Assembly (NCBI RefSeq): GCF_004210215.2
Contig: NZ_CP067394.1
Span: 1,984,001 to 2,048,000, forward strand
Source of the DNA: Cryobacterium sp. SO1
GTDB taxonomy: Bacteria > Actinomycetota > Actinomycetes > Actinomycetales > Microbacteriaceae
DNA length: 64,000 nucleotides
Reading direction: 5' to 3'
The position numbers and the translations under genes are program-made. Positions 60,444 to 64,000 of the stretch are shown piece by piece. Every line of letters starts with the position of its first letter. The first letter of the stretch is position 1. Below the pieces are notes generated by a model, which worked only from the letters and a program-made list of their open reading frames with translations, made no database searches and was not told the origin of the DNA.

Positions 60444-61901
60444 CTAGTTGTTGCTGGACAGCTTCTCGCGCAGAGCGGCAAGCGCCTCGTCGTCGGCGAG
60501 GGTACCGGCTCCGGCGGCCTCACCGGTGAACGAGTTGCCAGCGACGGACGCGACGTCGCCGGGGGCGATGATCTCGTCGTTCGCGGATGCAACCTGCTTC
60601 TTGTGAGCTTCCCAACGAGCCTGGGCTGCAGCGTAGTCCTGCTCCCACTTCTCGCGCTGGGTCTCGAATCCTTCGCGCCACTCGTTGGTCTCCGGGTCGA
60701 AGCCCTCGGGGTACTTGTAGTTGCCCTGGTCGTCGTACTCGGTGAGCATTCCGTAGAGTGCCGGGTCGAACTCGGTGCCCTCGGGGTCGACACCGTCGTT
60801 GGCCTGCTTGAGGCTCAGCGAGATGCGGCGACGCTCGAGGTCGATGTCGATGACCTTGACGAACACCTCGTCGCCGACCGAGACAACCTGCTCTGCGAGT
60901 TCGACGTGCTTGCCGGACAGCTCGGAGATGTGCACCAGGCCCTCGATGCCCTCTGCCACGCGAACGAACGCGCCGAAGGGGACGAGCTTGGTGACCTTAC
61001 CCGGTGCAACCTGGCCGATGGCGTGGGTGCGGGCGAAGACCTGCCACGGGTCCTCTTGAGTTGCCTTGAGGGACAGGGAAACGCGCTCACGGTCCAGGTC
61101 GACCTCGAGGATCTCGACGGTGACTTCCTGACCGACCTCGACGACCTCGCTGGCGTGCTCGATGTGCTTCCAGCTGAGCTCGGAGACGTGAACCAGGCCG
61201 TCAACGCCGCCCAGGTCGACGAACGCACCGAAGTTGACGATCGACGAGACGACGCCCTTGCGGACCTGTCCCTTCTGGAGGTTGTTGAGGAAGGTGGTGC
61301 GGCTCTCAGACTGGGTCTGCTCGAGCAGCGCACGACGCGACAGCACAACGTTGTTGCGGTTCTTGTCGAGTTCGAGGATCTTGGCCTCGATCTCCTGGCC
61401 CAGGTACGGGGTCAGGTCGCGAACACGGCGGAGCTCGATGAGCGATGCCGGCAGGAAGCCGCGCAGGCCGATGTCGACGATGAGCCCGCCCTTGACGACC
61501 TCGATGACCGAACCGGTGACAACACCATCGGATTCCTTGATCTTCTCAACGTCGCCCCATGCACGCTCGTACTGAGCGCGCTTCTTGGACAGGATGAGAC
61601 GGCCTTCTTTGTCTTCCTTCTGAAGAACAAGGGCCTCGACCAGGTCGCCGACCTTGACAACCTCGGAAGGGTCAACGTCGTGCTTGATGGAGAGTTCGCG
61701 GGAGGGGATGACACCCTCGGTCTTGTAGCCGACGTCGAGGAGGACCTCGTCGCGGTCGATCTTCACAACGGTGCCCTCGATGAGGTCTCCGTCGTTGAAG
61801 AATTTCAGAGTCTTTTCGACCGCGGCAAGGAAGTCTTCAGCAGATCCGATGTCGTTGATGGCGACCTGCTTGGGTGCCCGTTCGGTCGTTGCGATTGTCA
61901 T
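60444..61901 (-). CDS. rpsA: 30S ribosomal protein S1
   Basis: 485 residues from ATG 61901. Four S1 RNA-binding OB-folds occur at about 30-105, 120-185, 205-275 and 290-362 (repeats such as VNFGAFVDLGGVDGLVHVSEL and VPFGAFVRVAEGIEGLVHISEL). The C-terminal ~100 residues are acidic and low-complexity, ending ALREKLSSNN. It binds mRNA during initiation. The open frame continues upstream to 62192 but that part is leader. A GTCAC-N4-GTGAC palindrome sits about 106 bp upstream. Confidence 0.98.
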   Translation of the reverse strand: MTIATTERAPKQVAINDIGSAEDFLAAVEKTLKFFNDGDLIEGTVVKIDRDEVLLDVGYKTEGVIPSRELSIKHDVDPSEVVKVGDLVEALVLQKEDKEGRLILSKKRAQYERAWGDVEKIKESDGVVTGSVIEVVKGGLIVDIGLRGFLPASLIELRRVRDLTPYLGQEIEAKILELDKNRNNVVLSRRALLEQTQSESRTTFLNNLQKGQVRKGVVSSIVNFGAFVDLGGVDGLVHVSELSWKHIEHASEVVEVGQEVTVEILEVDLDRERVSLSLKATQEDPWQVFARTHAIGQVAPGKVTKLVPFGAFVRVAEGIEGLVHISELSGKHVELAEQVVSVGDEVFVKVIDIDLERRRISLSLKQANDGVDPEGTEFDPALYGMLTEYDDQGNYKYPEGFDPETNEWREGFETQREKWEQDYAAAQARWEAHKKQVASANDEIIAPGDVASVAGNSFTGEAAGAGTLADDEALAALREKLSSNN

Positions 61902-62006
61902 GTAGTAGTTGCTCCAGGATGGACATATTCGGGCCAGAAGGGAGGGACGTGCGATTGATGGTGGTGCGTTTTCTGTTGACATTCCGCGACTGGCAGCGGC
62001 TAATTC

Positions 62007-62020
62007 GTCACAGGCGTGAC
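62007..62020. promoter_or_regulatory. GTCAC-N4-GTGAC palindrome upstream of rpsA
   Basis: A perfect 5-bp inverted repeat (62007-62011 with 62016-62020) in the 199-bp rpsA upstream region. On the reverse strand it lies in the spacer of a possible TTTACT-N17-TTAGCC promoter, so it could be an operator. No specific regulator can be named. Confidence 0.4.
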
Positions 62021-62100
62021 AGTAAAGCTTAGCTGTTTCCGGGCGCCCCGGGCAACCCGCCTGACGGGGCGTATCGCGGCCGATTGTGCAGTCGGTCGGA

Positions 62101-63777
62101 TCAGCCCTGCAGCGCCGTTCTGAGGGTGTCCAGGCCGACCCCGCCGAGGTCGAGGGCCCGGCGGTGGAACTCCTTGATGTTGAACGCCGCACCGTCCCTG
62201 GTCTGGGCCTCGTCGCGCAGTTGCTCCCAGATGCGCTGGCCGACTTTGTACGACGGCGCCTGGCCGGGCCAGCCGAGGTAACGGTTGACCTCGAATTTGA
62301 CGAAGCCCTCGTTCATGTTCACGTTCTTGGCCAGGAAGTCGAATGCGTAGTCGGCGGTCCAGGTCTGTGATCCGTCCGGCACCTTCTTGCCCAGGTGCAC
62401 ACCGATGTCGAGCACCACCCTGGCCGCCCGCATCCGCTGCCCATCGAGCATGCCGAGCCGGTCTGCCGGGTCGTCCAGGTAGCCGAGCTGTTCCATCAGG
62501 CGCTCGGCGTAGAGCGCCCAGCCCTCGGCGTGGCCGGAGGTGCCGGCCAGCTGCCGTCGCCAGGTGTTCAGCTTGGCCCGGTTGTAGACCGCCTGGCCGA
62601 TCTGCAGGTGGTGGCCCGGCACACCCTCGTGGTACACCGTGGTGAGTTCCCGCCAGGTGTCGAACTCGGTCACGCCGACGGGAACCGACCACCACATCCG
62701 GCCCGGCCGGGAGAAATCGTCGGTGGGACCGGTGTAGTAGATCCCGCCCTCCTGGGTGGGCGCGATCATGCACTCGAGACGGCGGATTTCGTCGGGGATG
62801 TTGAACTGGGTCTCCCCCAGCTCGGCGACGGCCCGGTCGCTGGTCTCCTGCATCCACCGCTGCAGCGCGTCGGTGCCATGCAGCTTGCGGGCGGGGTCGG
62901 TGTCGAGGAATTCGATGGCCTCGAGCACTGTCGCGCCGGGCTTGATCTGCCTGGCCACGCTCTCCTGCTCGTCCACCATGCGCCCGAGTTCCTGGATGCC
63001 CCACTCGTAGGTCTCGTCGAGGTCGATGCTCGCACCGAGGAAGTGGCGGGAACGAAGGGCGTAGAGCTCCCGGCCGATGGCGTCCTGCTCAGTGGCGCGC
63101 GGAGCGAGGTCGTCGGCGAGGAAGCTTGCCAGCTTCTCGTACGCGGCGGTAGCCGTGCGGGCACCGGCCGAGAGGTCGTTGGCCAGGGAGGCCGGCAACG
63201 AACCGTTTTCGAGCGCCGCCTCGGCGACGAACTGGTTGAAGAAGCCGTCGTTCGCGGCATTGCGCCTGGCCTGGCCGAGCACCTCGACCACCTGGCGACG
63301 GGCGGGAGTGACGCCCTGCTCGATGCCGAGCCGCAGGGTCTCGATGTAGCCGGTCACGGCGTCGGGCACGGCCTGCAATCGGGCGGAGATGTTGGTCCAG
63401 TCGGCGACGGTGCCCGTGGGCATCAGGTCGAAGACCTCACGGATGGCCTGGGCCGGCGACGCGATCACGTTCAGGTCACGCAGCTGCAGCTGCGCCGCCG
63501 AGCTCTCGAGGTCGAGGGCGAGGGTGCTGCGGAGGTCCGTGAGGGTGACCTCGTCGATCGCATCGACGGCGGCTGTCGCGTCCAGTGCGCCGATGGTGGC
63601 CGTAGCGGCCTGGATGTACCGGGCGTGGCCATCCGGTGAGTAGTCGGCGAACCCGGAGCCGTCCCTGGACCGGCCGATGTAGGTGCCAACCGTTGGGTCG
63701 AGTTCAACGAGGGTGTCGACCCACTGTTCGGCGATCTGGTCGACGGGAGTGGGCGTCCGCTGTTCGTTCAGAGTCAT
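62101..63777 (-). CDS. DUF885 family metallopeptidase-like protein
   Basis: 558 residues, helical throughout, with HEGVPGHHLQ near residue 380. This is the zinc-metallopeptidase-type HExxxxHH motif of DUF885 proteins; a second conserved Glu region follows (GWALYAERLMEQLGY). There is no signal peptide, so it is cytoplasmic. Family members are predicted carboxypeptidase-like enzymes with unknown substrates. The gene lies 26 bp after polA in the same direction. Confidence 0.92.
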   Translation of the reverse strand: MTLNEQRTPTPVDQIAEQWVDTLVELDPTVGTYIGRSRDGSGFADYSPDGHARYIQAATATIGALDATAAVDAIDEVTLTDLRSTLALDLESSAAQLQLRDLNVIASPAQAIREVFDLMPTGTVADWTNISARLQAVPDAVTGYIETLRLGIEQGVTPARRQVVEVLGQARRNAANDGFFNQFVAEAALENGSLPASLANDLSAGARTATAAYEKLASFLADDLAPRATEQDAIGRELYALRSRHFLGASIDLDETYEWGIQELGRMVDEQESVARQIKPGATVLEAIEFLDTDPARKLHGTDALQRWMQETSDRAVAELGETQFNIPDEIRRLECMIAPTQEGGIYYTGPTDDFSRPGRMWWSVPVGVTEFDTWRELTTVYHEGVPGHHLQIGQAVYNRAKLNTWRRQLAGTSGHAEGWALYAERLMEQLGYLDDPADRLGMLDGQRMRAARVVLDIGVHLGKKVPDGSQTWTADYAFDFLAKNVNMNEGFVKFEVNRYLGWPGQAPSYKVGQRIWEQLRDEAQTRDGAAFNIKEFHRRALDLGGVGLDTLRTALQG

Positions 63778-63803
63778 GCACCGAGCCTAGGACATGCCCC
63801 CGA

Positions 63804-64000
63804 TCAGTGGGCGGCGTCGTCCCAGTTGGCGCCGCGGCCGACCTGCACGTCCAGCGGCACGAGCAGCTCGGCGGCCGATTCCATGCGGGCGGTGACCACG
63901 GTCTTCACTGCGTCCCACTCGCCCGGTGCCACGTCGAAGATCAGTTCGTCATGCACCTGCAGCAGCATCCGGCTAGCCAGGTCCTGCTCGCGCAGGTCGA
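63804..64000 (-). CDS. polA: DNA polymerase I, C-terminal end only
   Basis: The last 65 residues are visible, including LQVHDELIFDV (the motif C HDE triad) and the ending DVQVGRGANWDDAAH. This is the palm of family A polymerase. The rest lies beyond the right edge. DUF885 follows 26 bp downstream. Confidence 0.96.
   Translation of the reverse strand, partial: DLREQDLASRMLLQVHDELIFDVAPGEWDAVKTVVTARMESAAELLVPLDVQVGRGANWDDAAH

Noticed and set aside
61976..62006. TTGACA and TAATTC on the plus strand as a promoter
   Set aside because: Spacer of 19 bp, and it would read into the 3' end of the reverse-strand DUF885 gene; no forward gene is present.

Overview
The window is GC-rich chromosomal DNA from an actinobacterium, most likely a member of the Microbacteriaceae (a Cryobacterium- or Leifsonia-like organism; family inferred, genus not provable here). 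The indicators are frequent GTG starts, many ATGA/GTGA gene overlaps, RbpA, WhiA, OpcA, a GT4-type glycogen synthase beside glgC, a mycobacterial-type LexA box (TCGAA-like/GTTCGA) and the order uvrB-uvrA-uvrC-rapZ-whiA-gap-pgk-tpi-secG. It is almost entirely core genome: no tRNA, rRNA, CRISPR array, transposase or prophage gene was seen.

Layout. 1-7 kb: a damage-tolerance block. A SRAP/HMCES-type gene (cut by the left edge) diverges from imuA'-imuB-dnaE2 across one LexA box, and a DUF3097 gene follows dnaE2 by 10 bp. 7-16 kb: cspA with a long leader, an Lrp/AsnC regulator, an XPB/UvsW-like helicase diverging from an SGNH hydrolase, a DD-carboxypeptidase, a TrmH/SpoU methyltransferase, a sirtuin and a histidine phosphatase. 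15-26 kb: a GT4 glycosyltransferase and an alpha/beta hydrolase diverging from treS, a frameshifted membrane-protein gene, an ECF42-type sigma factor with its DGPF/YciI partner, rpmE2, an orphan ABC ATPase, glgA diverging from glgC, then serB and fabG. 26-31 kb: DUF3099, a small Cys/His protein and SURF1 in overlapping order, an ABC-F ATPase and a TetR regulator. 31-37 kb: the suf Fe-S operon (sufB-sufD-Rieske-sufC-sufT) diverging from ctaA, then ctaB. 37-50 kb: tkt-tal-pgi-zwf-opcA-pgl on the plus strand, converging on rbpA, secG, tpiA-pgk-gap and sodA. 50-64 kb: whiA, rapZ, uvrC, uvrA, uvrB, coaE, rpsA, a DUF885 peptidase and the 3' end of polA.

How the genes work together. Three themes dominate. 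The first is DNA damage handling: abasic-site shielding, the translesion mutasome, UvrABC excision, Pol I and a repair-type helicase. The second is central carbon metabolism: pentose phosphate pathway, lower glycolysis, and glycogen and trehalose. The third is respiratory and redox cofactor assembly: heme A, SURF1, Fe-S clusters and superoxide dismutase.

The least ordinary signals are the shared LexA promoter between the SRAP gene and the mutasome, the TOPRIM-like look of the DUF3097 protein next to dnaE2, a 20-bp perfect inverted repeat after cspA, an ECF42-like autoregulatory promoter, a one-base frameshift in a membrane protein, a suf operon lacking sufR, sufS and sufU, the missing yvcK between rapZ and whiA, and several short tandem repeats at gene ends. 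I found no clearly new system. The extended mutasome neighbourhood is the best candidate for one.
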